Origin: Euonymus europaeus | Lineage: Eukaryota; Streptophyta; Magnoliopsida; Celastrales; Celastraceae | Length of the DNA: 64,000 nt | Direction of reading: 5' to 3' | Assembly (NCBI GenBank): GCA_963580455.1 | Contig: OY756958.1 | Span: forward strand, 29,834,501 to 29,898,500 | Position numbers and translations under genes: made by a program | The notes under the pieces: model-generated | The model's input: only the letters and a program-made list of their open reading frames with translations | Told to the model about the DNA's origin: nothing | Database searches by the model: none | Shown here: piece after piece, positions 37,428-50,064 of the stretch | How positions within the stretch are numbered: the first letter of the stretch is position 1 | Layout of the letters: the number at the start of each line of letters is the position of its first letter

Positions 37428-39143
37428 TCAGTATCATCAAACATTTCGTCGTCATTCAATGGTGGCGTTGAGTACTCAAGCCCAGATTTGTCACACAGGC
37501 AAAGTACAAGGACCTTGGAGGCAGAACAAACTCCGACAAAACTCCTTTTCTTTGTAAAATTTATCAATGAATTTCCTTTTCTTCTTGTCTGAAAAGGTTG
37601 AGCAATTGGAGGCGACTTTTCGAAGAAAAGCAGAGGATTCACATGTGATACAGAGTACGTAATTAGACTCAGTATTCAGGAAATCTGTAATTATACAACA
37701 AAATAATTCATACAATAAACTAATAAAAAGTCAAGTCCAATTAAGAATTCCAACCAATTGTTTTGTGGGCCTTACCCAAACTCCAGATGAATGAGGCATG
37801 ATAGCCCATTAGGCTCTACCCCTCCCCTCTTTCGGGCCCCACATGTTTATTTGTACTCTCAAAACTGGAAGGAAAAGTGGCAGGTGGAAGGAAAAACGTG
37901 GATCCCACATTGTAATTTACTACTCTATTCCTCACAAAGTCACTGAATTAATTACATATATAATATAATAGGTGAGATCCACATTAATTGTTGTAAATAA
38001 ATTAAAATTGATGGATCCCACCGTAATAACATATATGTGTGTATAATTTATATATATATAATTTATATAATATATATAAACTTATATAAAGAATAATATG
38101 ATAAATTTATATCAATAAAAATATAACTTTTTATTTTTTCTTCTCCTAATTTTTAACTTTCTTAACTATTCAAACAAAATAGAGCAAAATTAACCTCTCA
38201 TCCCCTACCCAATTTTCCACTCCTCCCAAAAAATTTCTCGCCCCCGACCCCCCCCGTCTTGCTTCCCTAATCCTAACTTCACTTTTTATGCCCAATTTCA
38301 GATGACTAGATGAGTAGTCGTGTCGTGCCTCCGGTTTGCTCTTAAAGTCGTCAACAACTTGCGATGGTGCCAGTATCGTTTTCGGCTCAACGATGTGAGT
38401 GCGACGTGTAGTGAGGTGAGCTTTCATCTTCCCAAGCGGCCCGAACCTAAGCATCCCATCCCTAAGTGACCCAAAAACAAACAGAGACACCGTTTTATTC
38501 GCTTTATATGTAAATCAGGGTATGCAGACAAATAAAAATACAAACGAGAAGCTGAATAATCATTGTGTGCAGAGAGTGAGTAAATCGTATAGCTTCCTGC
38601 GACTCTCCTCCATCTCGTGGTACCTCTCTTTCTCTATAATATGTCGGTTGTGTTTCCTTGTATTTAGCTGCTGTATATGAGAATTTTAGTTTGGTTATTT
38701 GAAGTTCATATGTACCATATTTTGCGATGCCTTTTTTACAGCTAGAAGCATCTCTTCTAGAGCTTGGAATTTGTTAATTTTAGAGAATTCTATTCTTTTC
38801 GTTGAGGGAGTGACTTACTAGTCTGGCTGGAACTTGAATTTTATTGGGGCTTATGGAATTGTAAGAAAATATTTGTATTTTAGAAACCCATTTGTGCCCT
38901 TTATATCGAAGGTGTCATTGTTCCTTTCAATGTTTTCTGTTGGGATTTTATGTTTTTGACAATGGCACGAGAATATTGTATTTGATTTGATTCATTTTTG
39001 GTATTTTGTATATTGAACGAGTGACTCAATCTTTAACTATGGGAGAACAATATGTCAATTAAGTCAATTCTTTTATGTTGCTTTCTTTCAGGACTTCAGA
39101 ATTTTCAATTTTGTGTTTTCAGTTGTGAACTAAAGTTACATGA
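37428..39143. other. RHD3 3' region and upstream region of the next gene
   Basis: Bases 37428-37592 read in frame with RHD3 exon 22, without further stops until TGA at 37590-37592. The rest is AT-rich DNA with a (TA)n-rich block at 38030-38110 and a GC-richer patch at 38210-38460. The leader of the next gene probably starts near 38560-38650, with an intron before the ATG at 39144. No other exon was recognised. Confidence 0.45.
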
Positions 39144-42080
39144 ATGGACGAGATGGAATATATAATGTCCAATAATACACTTGAAGATGTCAGTTGGCTT
39201 TGTTCATTATCTGAGAATGAGCTTGTATGTGTTCCATCCTTTTGTATATTTTATGGATATATATATGTGCGAGTACCATGTGCTTCCCTTACCCATCACA
39301 ACCATTTAGCATAGTTATCATGCTAGAGGGATAACATTGGCTATTAATGCTGTGCAGGATTTCCTGATTAGCATAAAACTACTAGTCCTTCAACGTGCAA
39401 AAATGGTCGGCCGTGGGGAATTATCCTTCAAATTTGATCTGAAGATGCTTCGAGCTCTTGGTATGTCTTCTCACATGGTCTAACAGAGTCATTTATGTGT
39501 TTCACTCTTTATTTAGAACCTAATATGACTTCAGCTATATAAATTGATAGCATTTGTGTCACATTGCTTGTGGTAACACTTTTTGACACAACTACTATCA
39601 TGATTCATGGTATGTTTTTCATATTTTATTGGTTAGGAATTTTTCTGATATGGATGACTTCTGATGGATCTAGGTAAAATATTCAAACTAATTGTGATCA
39701 TATTTGATACCCTGAATTGTCAGTCTTTTATTCTTCTTTGTCTTGAGCATGGACAACTTGGATAGGTTCATCCTGTAAGCTGTTTACTTCTGCATGGCAT
39801 GTGATTTTACTCCACATCTCTCTAGTTAATTTTTCGGGTTTCTGTAGGTGTGTGATTCTTTATTTCCTTTTCTTTTTACTCCTTTTGGTTTTGTGGACAA
39901 GCTCCTTGGTTGCTTTAGATTTCATTTAGGGATTTCTTCTCTGAGTAAAACTAGGTTTCCATATCAGCATGTCGATCAGTGGTGTTGGTCATCTTTTATT
40001 TTGTCTTGCGCATAACCACAAACTCATCTTTTAGATAACCAGTCAATCTGATGTTCAGTATTTTGGTTGTCAAAGTTTCAATCTGGTTCTGACTGTTGAG
40101 TATGTTATTTGCAGGGCTCATTTTGATGGAACATCTTAAAGGAAAGCTTGAAGATCCGTCACTTGTTCCAGACTTTCCCCAGCCTAGTGTATTTATGGAT
40201 GGCTGCAATTTACTCAAATCCGAGCTTGAGGGAATTATGAGCATAGAAGAGCTAAAGGCTTGGATCATTGATGATCCACACAAAAAATCGGCAAAAAGGT
40301 TTGTTGAAGCTCATGATATGCTAGTATATGTCAAATAAATGGAGAAGTTCTGAATATAATGTGCTGCCTTTCTATTTTTAGTGGATATTTTATATCAAAC
40401 CCTGAGCAATTTATTCGTCTAGGCTTTTGGTTTAAAATCATTAGAATAATTCATTCATATTACAGTTCCCTTTCTAACTGGTTACGTCGTTGTTGATGCT
40501 CAAACCCAAAAAAATTATGATAAATATGTGACATCTCTCATTCTGGGAACACCATACTTGATGCTTTTTTTCATCCCTATTGCACTACCTTGTTTCTAAA
40601 AGAATATATGCATTCAGTTTGGATAATTGTATCTGTGTGTGTTCTATTATTCATATACAAGGACATTCATTGTGACTAAATTTTGCATCTTATTGTTGAT
40701 ACTGAAGGATGGTCATTTGTTGGTAAGTTCCAGGTTTTCTTTTGGGTAGTATTGTTGGTAGTTCACGTAATTCCTATTTTTTCTGTATATAGTGCTTGTA
40801 GGATAGTCATTGGTTAATGGTTGGTAATAGATTCAAAGTTTTTTTCCCTGTTTCTGGTATTACAACACTGTATGTCACAACTCATTGACCTCACAATCCT
40901 AGCATCAAATAGCTGTTTCTTTTTTTTACTTCCGGAGTGTTTTAATGGAACTCTTTGTAACTTTACTGGAAATTAATTGCTTTGTTAGCGTGTCTTTTCA
41001 TGGATTTAATCTATATGATAACTCATGTTTTTTTTAATGTCTTCAATCTCCCATTCTCCTCTCTCTCTCTATATATATATACACATGCGCTCGTGTGCAA
41101 GCTTCAATGACTAATTGGTAACTTTGTGTGAAGGCCATGTGAAGAATCCGTGATTGATTAGAGAATAGAGGAATATGAGATCCCAATGTGACGCTGTCTC
41201 CTTGGATTCTTAGATACGAAGTGATGTCTTGCTCCATATTCCATACCAACATTTTCAACTGTCTTGCTGCTATAGGCCTCGCAATCCTCGTGGGGAGTTC
41301 TTTGTTCTGCTGCTATTAATAACATCACATGAAGGTTAGGTAAAGACATCTGCAGCATAGCTATCTGTGTGATTGTAATCACTTTTCTTTTCATACGTAG
41401 TCTTTTGTTGTTGCAGCCTTTTAGTTTTTCTTTTCTTTGCCGTCCTTTTGTTTGTGCCTTAAAACTATCTCTCTTGCTGATTATGGACCTTCTTGGTGCC
41501 CCTTTGATAAATTTCCCTTGCTTTCAAAAAAGTAAGTTTGTTTGCTGTTTGCGCATTTGTCCATATGTGAAAAGCGAATTAATATGATAATAGTACACAT
41601 AAGCATGTTTTTCTGGGAGATTTGTGTCCTACGATGGTAAATGAAAAAATGAGGGAAAAATTTAGGAAAGTATATAAACTGATGAAGAAATTGCAAGCTA
41701 GTGTAGGTCTGATTAACAGAGATGAGAGAACCTAAATGCATTAGATTGAGACTAGTCCCAAGCATAACGAACTTCTGGTACTTCCTATAAATATCTTTCC
41801 CAATCTCTATTCTTCAGATTATAGCATCAGTTTCACTGTCTTTAACTTCTCAGGAGGTGCCCCTCGACCCCAGTCACTGCAGATGCTGCTGAGAATGCGA
41901 GGGCAATTATAATGATTCACGATTCCTTTGGTGTACTCAGGTGTGGTTGCTGGGCGGTCATGGCAGTTGCCAAGTGGAGCATTTTTCAGGGATATGATTC
42001 TTTTTATTCTTTGATAAATAGAAGGCCGGGGCTATATGCAGTCCACTTTTTACCGGTCACGCCCAAAAAAAATCTAAAAT
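39144..42080 (+). CDS. Conserved-looking protein of unknown function, four exons (3' end uncertain)
   Basis: Exons 39144-39224, 39358-39460 and 40115-40298 have clean borders and keep phase (27 codons, 34+1 and 60+2). They encode about 122 residues beginning MDEMEYIMSNNTLEDVSWLC. The protein is leucine-rich and helical, with ISIKLLVLQRAKMVGRGEL, FDLKMLRALGLILMEHLKG and IMSIEELKAWIIDDPHKKSAKR. I do not recognise the family, and no catalytic motif is visible. A fourth exon may start at 41854 after ttctcag, giving RRCPSTPVTADAAENA in frame. It either runs on to a stop at about 42078-42080 or is spliced at a donor near 41940 (ctcag|gtgtgg). The last part reads like non-coding sequence, so the C-terminus is uncertain. 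Intron 3 is about 1.55 kb. Confidence 0.6.
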
Positions 42081-42139
42081 GAAAATTCTAGTGACACTTC
42101 ACCTGCCAAAGGAAACCAAGGTGTAGCCACACTCTCTCT

Positions 42140-42506
42140 GTGTATTGGACTTTGGAATTTGTATCTCCACGACAACCTCCTTTTCAGGGAGATTCTGGAG
42201 TTTTTGTTCGGAACGAAGGATCCTGTGTGTGTCAATCTTGCTAGTAACAATTTTTCAGGTGAGATCTCTGTGGGATTTGACAAGTTACCACGACTGAAGA
42301 CTTTGTACCTTGAGAACAATGGGTTGTCAGGGTCAATTCCAGCTTTGAAAGACCCAAAAGTTATCCAATTTAACGTTTCAAATAATATGTTAAATGGGTT
42401 GACACCGGAAAGATTTCAGAGTACAGGCAATATCGACCCTGAAAAGAAGAAGAAATGGTTCAGCTTTTGCAGATGTCCTGAGCTTTGTTCAGGGCGGACG
42501 GTGTAA
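42140..42506 (+). pseudogene. LRR receptor-like kinase fragment (ectodomain only)
   Basis: The frame reads NLYLHDNLLF, VNLASNNFSGEI, LKTLYLENNGLSGSIP and VIQFNVSNNMLNG. This is a run of about four leucine-rich repeats of the LxxLxLxxNxLSGxIP type, as in the short ectodomain of RKL1/RLK902-like receptor kinases. There is no start with a signal peptide, no transmembrane segment and no kinase domain. A stop ends the frame at 42504-42506. It is a partial, probably dead, copy inserted just downstream of the unknown gene. Confidence 0.75.
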
Positions 42507-44851
42507 AACTCTGATTTGATCCGGGTATTCAATCCTGCCGTTGAGATGCCCAGTTGACTCATTAACCTTGATAGGAAGATGGGTTTTTCAATAATTCGTG
42601 CGCAAGGATAAGGAAATTCTACTTCTTCCAAGACTAAATCTCTATGCATCAGAGTAGAGCAATTGTGAATGTTGTTTTGAGGCAAGAAATGGTTGGATTC
42701 ATGAAGGAAAATGAGGATTTTTTAGTTTATGGGTGTACATGGTTGGGTTTTTTAGGTATGGGGTTTTTAGTTTTAAGATATGACAGGTAAAATGTGCGCT
42801 GCAAATAGTCCGATCTAAAATAGAAATGGATTCCAATATGTTTTGCTCGGCCCGATGATTTCATCCTATCTCGTTTGGCCCAGATATAATTGTTTGGCCT
42901 GGCTCTTTTACTGGTCAAGAGGTTGTATGTCAATATCTCTGATTGAGATCCAAAGAGATGACTTTTAAGTACTAATGCTTTTGATAATGCCAGAGATAAA
43001 ACTCAAATATATATATATATATATATATATATGATAATGGAGGTTTCATGGGATTCCTGAGGGGACAATAGATGGAAGTATGATGCAAAAAACCATTGAC
43101 TACTCGTATCTATGCTTGCTCTTGTTGAGGACGATGGAGTGATTTCATTGTTGGCCATGCTTGTTTGCTTTGTGACCAACGCACGCATGGCAATAAAGGT
43201 TTCATGGGGTCCCTCCTGTCCTAGTCCTCCATAAAAGAGAGTGTCATTTCTCCTGCCATTATTGTCAACTCAGAATATGTGCGCTCTTCCCCTCTTAGTT
43301 GCATAGACAACCATTTTAGAAGAAATTCATAAGCAGAGGATATCAAAAATCTTTTAAGACCATCTAATCTGATCAAATATACTTTGCTTCACCAAGTTAA
43401 ATTTGTCGGAGCCCCTAATGTGGAGTGTACTTTCTCTTGAAGGAATGATCAGAGTCCGACCACTATAATAGAACAACAACCACTTTCTTACCAAAAAGTC
43501 AAACTCATCATCAATGTAATCCACTTCTAGTCCATGTTTTGAAACCCTTCAAATTAAAAGCGAAAGCATTAACATCAAGAAATTAAAGATACCACAGATT
43601 AACCAAACAATATATTTAAAGAAACTCCACCTCTTCCATTTTTCTTGCCCACAAATCCTCTTTTTAACCCAAAATGACACTAATAAGTCTACTCTTTCAA
43701 AACAGATATAGGTAAAAACTCAGGCCATCAAACTCGAACGTAATGAAATTTCTCATATCATGATATAATAAGCCAGATCAAAATTCAACACGTCACAACA
43801 ATAATATTACTATCAGTCGGGACTTCCAATTTACAGAATATATACTGTGAATTTGTCTTGTTCAGGACATATATAGTGTAATGTTACTGCACGTGCACTA
43901 CACCAAAAAATACACACGAATAAACAAGCTTGACTTGTGCATGAAAGCGTGTTTTAATTTTATTGGATAGCATAGACTGTACATTGAAAATGAGATTAAA
44001 GAGTTTAGTGTGCACAAGCCATACAAGAAAATCTTATCGTATCTATAACATAATAAGATTGTAACACAATGTCGGTTAAAGCTGCTATGAATAATTAATC
44101 ACATTTAATTAGTAGCTTAATTTATTGGAGCTGACAGATTTGCTTAAGCAACAAGTCACTCACTCCTGATATTAATAACCCTTATTCTACTTGAAATTGA
44201 TTATCCCTCCAATGAAATCACCAATCCACGAGATGTCTATAAAAAGTTAAGGAAAAAAACACAGCTAATTATAATTAGATGGGCCTAATGACTTTGTGTT
44301 GAGACCTTTCAATGTCAATTTCATCAAATCAATTTCTATGATTTTGTTGTTCATGTCAAGCTCCAGGGAGGATCTGGCATTTGTAATCAGGAGAAGATCT
44401 TCACTCACATTTTTTTTCCTTCTTTTTCTTTCACGGAAAAGAAATAAAGCTTTGTAGGGTTGATAAATAATTGTATTTTCTACTGCATACAATATATATA
44501 TATATATATAGACACACACACACACCCAGTCATAATCGTCATGCTTTGATAGAAAATGGCGGGAACATATCAACACAATAACTTTTGCTTTGTCTGTTTT
44601 GATTTTATTTTAATTATTTTTTTCATTCCGTTTTCTTATGAATTATACACATGCATTCCATAAACTGACCATTCACTTCTTCCTTTTGAAATTTCTTTAT
44701 TATTCTAAACCTAAACTATATATATATATATGATTCCAATAATAAACTTGACCATGGCTTAAATCAATGTTATTGTCTTAACTCCTCCTCGAATGATCAT
44801 ATTATATGATTGAACAAAACTATTACTAACAAAACGTTCTTTCAGTTAGTG
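42507..44851. other. Gene-free AT-rich DNA
   Basis: No exon is recognised. It holds an (AT)n run at about 43007-43031 and a (TA)n-(CA)n compound microsatellite at about 44494-44526. Nothing else stands out. Confidence 0.5.
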
Positions 44852-45346
44852 GTTTAACTTAGGGATGCCAATTTTCACCCGACCCGGCCCGCCCCGAAGT
44901 GCCCCGACCCGCCCCGAGCGGGTTTTCCCCGACCCGACAGTGGGACGGGGCGGGGACGGGGCGACAAACTTTAACCCGCATGCGGGGCGGGGCAGGGACG
45001 GGTCAGTCCATCAACCCGCCCCGCCCCGCCCCGAAAGGCTAATAACCCTATACTAGCTATATATATATATAACTTATATATAAGTAGTTATATACATATA
45101 TATAACCTATATATAAGTAGTTATATATATGTTATATATAAGTTTTATATATATGTTATATATAAGTTTTATACTGTTAGGGGCGGGGCGGGGTGCCCCG
45201 CGGGGCCCCATAGGTAACGCGGGGCGGGGATGGGGCAAAGATTTTGCCCCGAAGAGCGGGGCGGGGCGGGGTATGGAAGGGCGGGGCGGGGACGGGGCGA
45301 CCATGATCCGGCCCCGCCCCGCCCCATTACCATCCCTAGTTTAACT
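44852..45346. mobile_element. GC-rich hAT-type MITE with 8-bp target duplication
   Basis: Identical 8-bp direct repeats gtttaact at 44852-44859 and 45339-45346 flank a 479-bp element (44860-45338). Its ends are tagggatg and catcccta, an 8-bp perfect terminal inverted repeat that continues imperfectly inward. This fits the hAT superfamily. The two arms are built of (G)GGGCGGGG/CCCCGCCC-type low-complexity sequence, around an AT-rich centre (about 45045-45175) of repeated atatataagt units. The arms are complementary and could fold into a large hairpin. No transposase is encoded. Confidence 0.88.
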
Positions 45347-45481
45347 GCCCTACCGAAAAGAAGAAAGACTGATAATTTTCGATTTTTTTTAAAAAAAGTA
45401 GAGGAAAATAATTAAGAGATTAAACAAGGTTGGAATTCCAATAAAGAAACACACTTATTTTATTGAAATGTAGATACGCGA

Positions 45482-45515
<34 letters not shown>

Positions 45516-48502
45516 CCACATGCCGTCATTAGAGCGGTGGTTAAACCAAACAGAAAAGCCAAAATCTGGTTATAATAAAAAGGCATGGTAAAAACAAGCG
45601 TGTTTAATTTTTTTTATAAAAGTAAGTGGGAGGCTGACGTCATTATGATTCAAGCTGTGGCTGAGTCGAAAACCCACTTAACTCCTTGATGGAAAGTTAT
45701 AGATGTGATTCATGTCCTTTATTGGATATAGCTAGGGACATTGGGATACATAGAGATAATGATATGAGCCTCAAGTATGTCATACTTTGGAACGAAATTC
45801 GATAAAGTTAATTTCTCCATAAATAAAATTAAATTGATGGATCGAATGAGAATGCTCGTGATTTTTTATTATTGAAAATGATATTATATAAATTTATTCT
45901 TCAAATATTTGATGAATGATCCTCTCTCTAGAGCCTAAAATACAGACACTGCTCGCTGATTTACATAGAATCTTTAAGACCATTGGCAATGGCAAAGATG
46001 TTACTTTGTCAATCTAGGGAGGATAAAAAAATTGAAAGGAAAAAATAGAATTGCATAATTTCTTCTATGTCGGGCCCCCCTAATGCTCTTGAATTTCATG
46101 CTTTTTGTCATTTCTCTACAACTTTTTTTTTTTAAAAAATAAATAATAATATTCCCTAGCCTCCTATTCTATACCAACCGAAAGAAATTATGAGATTAAC
46201 GGTCGAAAGCATGCATGTCTTATTGTCTTGTGCGAGGGTTGACCACTCACTATGCTATCCAATGACATTATGTGAAACAGGAATAATGTTTAGTTTCCAC
46301 CATTTTTTCCACTAATTACTACCTAATTCATTTGCGCGGGATGTTGGAGAAACATGCATGTTTTTCTTTGCAAAAAATGATTGCTTCACCTAATTTACCT
46401 ACCAATGGAAATCTTGTTGTCTCTGTCTCTGTTTGGGACACTGAGGAATGCATTTGTAGGATATATTTATATATATATAGTGACTGCTGGTGGACTTAGA
46501 ATTTCAATTCAATACATTTAAAATCAATGTATATATACTAGACGCCGGTGGATCTCTTCAAGCCAAACCGTACGTATAGATTAAAAACTTTTGAATTGAT
46601 TTCCATTAGCAAGTAATATCCTGCGGTCACGAGCTAAATCCTTACGTGACTTATCTTATTATTAGCTGGAAAACTCATGTATTTGTGGACTTGACAGTTC
46701 GAGTTTAGACTCATATCGAATATTTACGTAGTTGCAATTAAAAATATATATATAATAAGGTCTCTTTGAAGCATATTACATTCAATATTGACCAACTAGC
46801 AATGGACCCGTAAGTTGACTCAAAAATATAATTATAGTGTGTCGATGGATATCGATCAACTATAAAGATCAATTGACATGGTGAGCCTCATAATGAGCTT
46901 CTTTAATCATAAGACACCTTTTAAATATTCCTCTCTCTACGCAATGTATAATTGAAGGACATGAAGGAGAAAAAAAAAGAGAGAGAAGAGGAACTAATTG
47001 ATATTATATTAAGTATATATAAGATAAGAAGAAGAATCCGTACATATATCATGGTAATTAGGTGCTTAATTAATTTATAAGCGCATAAAATCAAGCATGA
47101 TTTTTAATACCCAAGATTCATGCATGCAACGTCATTTTGATGCCTTAATTAATCAGTTTCTAACTTTGGTTTTTTTCTTCTTTTTTTTACGAGTCACAGA
47201 GTTATATTATTAACTTTCACAGAATTTCACAACTGAGCTTGTTCATTAAGTGTCTGTCTGATATTTCGACTCGACTACCGTCCTAGTATGACCAACTGCT
47301 GTCCATCCTACCTGCTCCACGTTCTTGACAAATGACATCCCATCTTTGTCTCAGTAGAATATTTTCGCTGCATGTTTCGATCCTCTTTCTCGTTACTTAG
47401 AAAAAGGTTTGGTATACTTTATATATACGTGTTCTCTATTTTTTTTACTTCTCGAAGAACAAAACAACATAATCTTGAAAATATATTTGATTGTCGTTTT
47501 AGAAAATACGAAAACAATAAATCACAAATCACTTGAAAATATAAAATGAAAAAGAAAAAAGAAAAGAGTTTTTCTAAAAAGAGACGACAAAAACAGGAAC
47601 TGGACCCTTAAAAATTCATACACAGACAACAAGTAAAATGTCTCAGTCGATAGGTTGATTATCTCTAAAGCGACTGGAATTGCTCGCACATGTGATTAGA
47701 TTCTACATATCAAGAAGAATTAAATGATTTTTGTTTCATTTGCCCAGACGACGCTACTCTTAAGAACAGAAAGAAAAGAATTAATTGGACGGCTCCCATA
47801 TTCTTCTCCGAGGGGACAGAGATGGTGATCCGCCTCATCTATTCTAAACAGATTTTCATCAACAAGTCGAGTGCTTGATAACGAAGGAACTATTCCTATA
47901 CGGCGATCGTAGAGGGCCCCACTTTTGAGAGAATTGACGGTTTGATTCCACTAGCTTAAGACATGCGCACGTGCCGCCCACAAGTTCTCGTCAGTCGTCA
48001 TGGACATGTTCCTTTATCTCCTATATCTATTTTTTTTTTAATCTTTTCTTCCAAGTACAGGCATATATATATATATACAAAAAATCATATCCAATTTGGT
48101 CAAGTATCAGCTGAACTATCTGAAGTTGTATAATTTGGACTTTTAAGTAGTGATTTTATATTGTTATTTTTCTTTCTGAAAATCTATTGGCAGATTCATA
48201 GTCGTCCTTACATTGAACACAGAAAAAGCAGGTGCATGCTAAAATATTCCAATTTCAACTCCTCCGTTTTTTTTATTATTTAAATTTCTCCAAGTTCACA
48301 CTTAATGTACATATATTCGTGCACCACATGAAGCCCAATTAGCTATCTAGTATCTACTATATATATATATACACACACACACATGCTCAGCTGACACAGG
48401 AAAATATACGTTCCTATATTATGGGAGCTTGGAATCCCGCAGCAACATACTTATTTCATGTGTATGAGTTTTATGAATCATTCATTTTTGAAAGAGATCT
48501 AC

Positions 48503-48534
<32 letters not shown>

Positions 48535-49443
48535 AAGGCTCCGGAACACGTACGATGAACGAATGCGGAACGGTCGGTAACTTCTACACATAAATTGGAC
48601 CCCAAACAAGTTGCAGACTCTCTTTTTTCTTTATGAGAAGGAGAGAGAGAGAAAATTGTGCTACAAAGATAAATTAAATGCGATACACGACTTGGTCTTC
48701 TTTCTGTGTTGTGTAGTAAAAAAAATAAAATTAACTTATGCCTAATTATGCTATAATATAATATATATATATATATGTATATATATGCATTAGGGTAGAT
48801 TTTGATGTAGTGATATTGAGTTATTTCACATCTAGCTTTTTGACTGTACTGTTCAAAATCACATGTATCAGTACCTATCAGCATGCCTTTACCATTTTCA
48901 TTTTCACTATTATTATTATTCTCGTACATGCAGTAAAAAATAAAATATTATCTAATTCAAAGGCAAAAAAAATTAGTAAAAAATAAAAGAGAGAGAGAAA
49001 AGCGCGGGGTGAGGGGGCAACAAGAGGTCATATCTTGGTAGATTGATTTTTTTTTTGTGGACCGAAGATATAAAGACTAAAGAGTGCCTCTTTTGGGTGG
49101 GCCCACACCAGATCGTACTACTATAAACTGATCTTGGTCTTCTTGGTTGTATTTGCATATATAATCACCATCACCACTACCCTTGTTGCTCTCCTCCCAC
49201 CTCCCTTCCCTTTGTTTACCCAATTTTGCTGTGACTCTCTTCTTCTTTCTTTCACTCGACTTCTTTTGTGTGTGTGTGCAGTGTTTTTGTCCCATAAAAT
49301 TATAAAGATAACCAATAGAGTCCTTTGTCTTTTCTCAGTAAGGGCACAGGTACCCTACAAACAAAATTAAAGGGGCCGGTTGTCCCTAACTATTGAGAGT
49401 GTTGGTGGGTGGGGGGGTACCCTAGAGGGAGACAAGTTGCAGG
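45347..49443. other. Gene-free AT-rich DNA upstream of the LBD gene
   Basis: No exon is recognised in about 4 kb. Microsatellites are present: (TA)n at 45484-45514, 48503-48521 and 48760-48787. The last few hundred bases hold the LBD promoter and leader, including a CT-rich stretch at 49190-49265. Confidence 0.5.
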
Positions 49444-50064
49444 ATGAAGGAGAGTGGGAGGAAACAAGGTACAGCCTCACCTTGTGCAGCATGTAAGCTA
49501 CTTAGGAGGAGGTGTGCACAAGACTGTGTTTTTGCGCCTTATTTTCCAGGTGATGAGCCCCAGAAGTTTGCCAATGTTCACAAGGTCTTCGGTGCAAGCA
49601 ATGTCAACAAGATGCTACAGGTTAGTTAATTACTAATTGTTAGGCCATTAGGCCCATGGCCCTGACTTTGGCTCCACCAGACTTTATCCCTGAAGCTAAA
49701 GGCCCAAAATCAACTGTGGAATTTGCAGGAATTGCCGGTGCACCAGCGAGGAGACGCGGTAAGTAGTATGGTCTATGAAGCCAACGCCAGGGTTCGTGAC
49801 CCAATCTATGGGTGCGCCGGTGCGATATCATCTCTACAAAGGCAGATAGATGTGCTCCAGACCCAGTTGGCCCTGGCCCAAGCTGAGGTAGTGCATCTCA
49901 ATATGACGCAGACAGCAACTTTTCTTCATCATGGGATGGGCCTGGCTAACCCAAGTAATAGTGGGTCGCCCTCAGCCAGGCTCATGGGTTTACAAGGAAA
50001 GCCCATTTTTGAGATGGACATGGTGGACCAGGCCAGTTTGGGAGATTCAATGTGGTCATGCTAG
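49444..50064 (+). CDS. LBD4: LOB-domain (LBD) transcription factor, LBD4-like, two exons
   Basis: Exon 1 is 49444-49620 and exon 2 is 49729-50064, giving 170 residues. It is a plant-specific class I LATERAL ORGAN BOUNDARIES DOMAIN nuclear factor. The zinc-finger-like C block is C14-x2-C17-x6-C24-x3-C28 (CAACKLLRRRCAQDC). The GAS block begins at FGASNVNKML. Exon 2 carries the invariant-proline region (RVRDPIYGC) and a leucine-zipper-like coil ISSLQRQIDVLQTQLALAQA. The short C-terminal tail is variable. The phase-0 intron after MLQ is at the position usual for the family. The overall sequence is close to what I remember of LBD3/LBD4, which act in vascular and organ-boundary growth. It is convergent with PSAF (930 bp between stops), the same neighbour pair as At1g31320/At1g31330. 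Confidence 0.93.

Noticed and set aside
37300..37557. 85-residue ORF overlapping the last RHD3 exon in another frame
   Set aside because: It is a shadow frame of exon 22. The conserved RHD3 tail is in the other frame.
44865..45415. Pro/Arg- and Gly-rich ORFs in the GC-rich element
   Set aside because: They are translations of the low-complexity arms of the hAT-like MITE on both strands, not proteins.
48361..48787. Possible CRISPR-like or functional repeats in AT/CA runs
   Set aside because: They are ordinary plant microsatellites. No spacer-repeat pattern exists, and none is expected in a plant nuclear genome.
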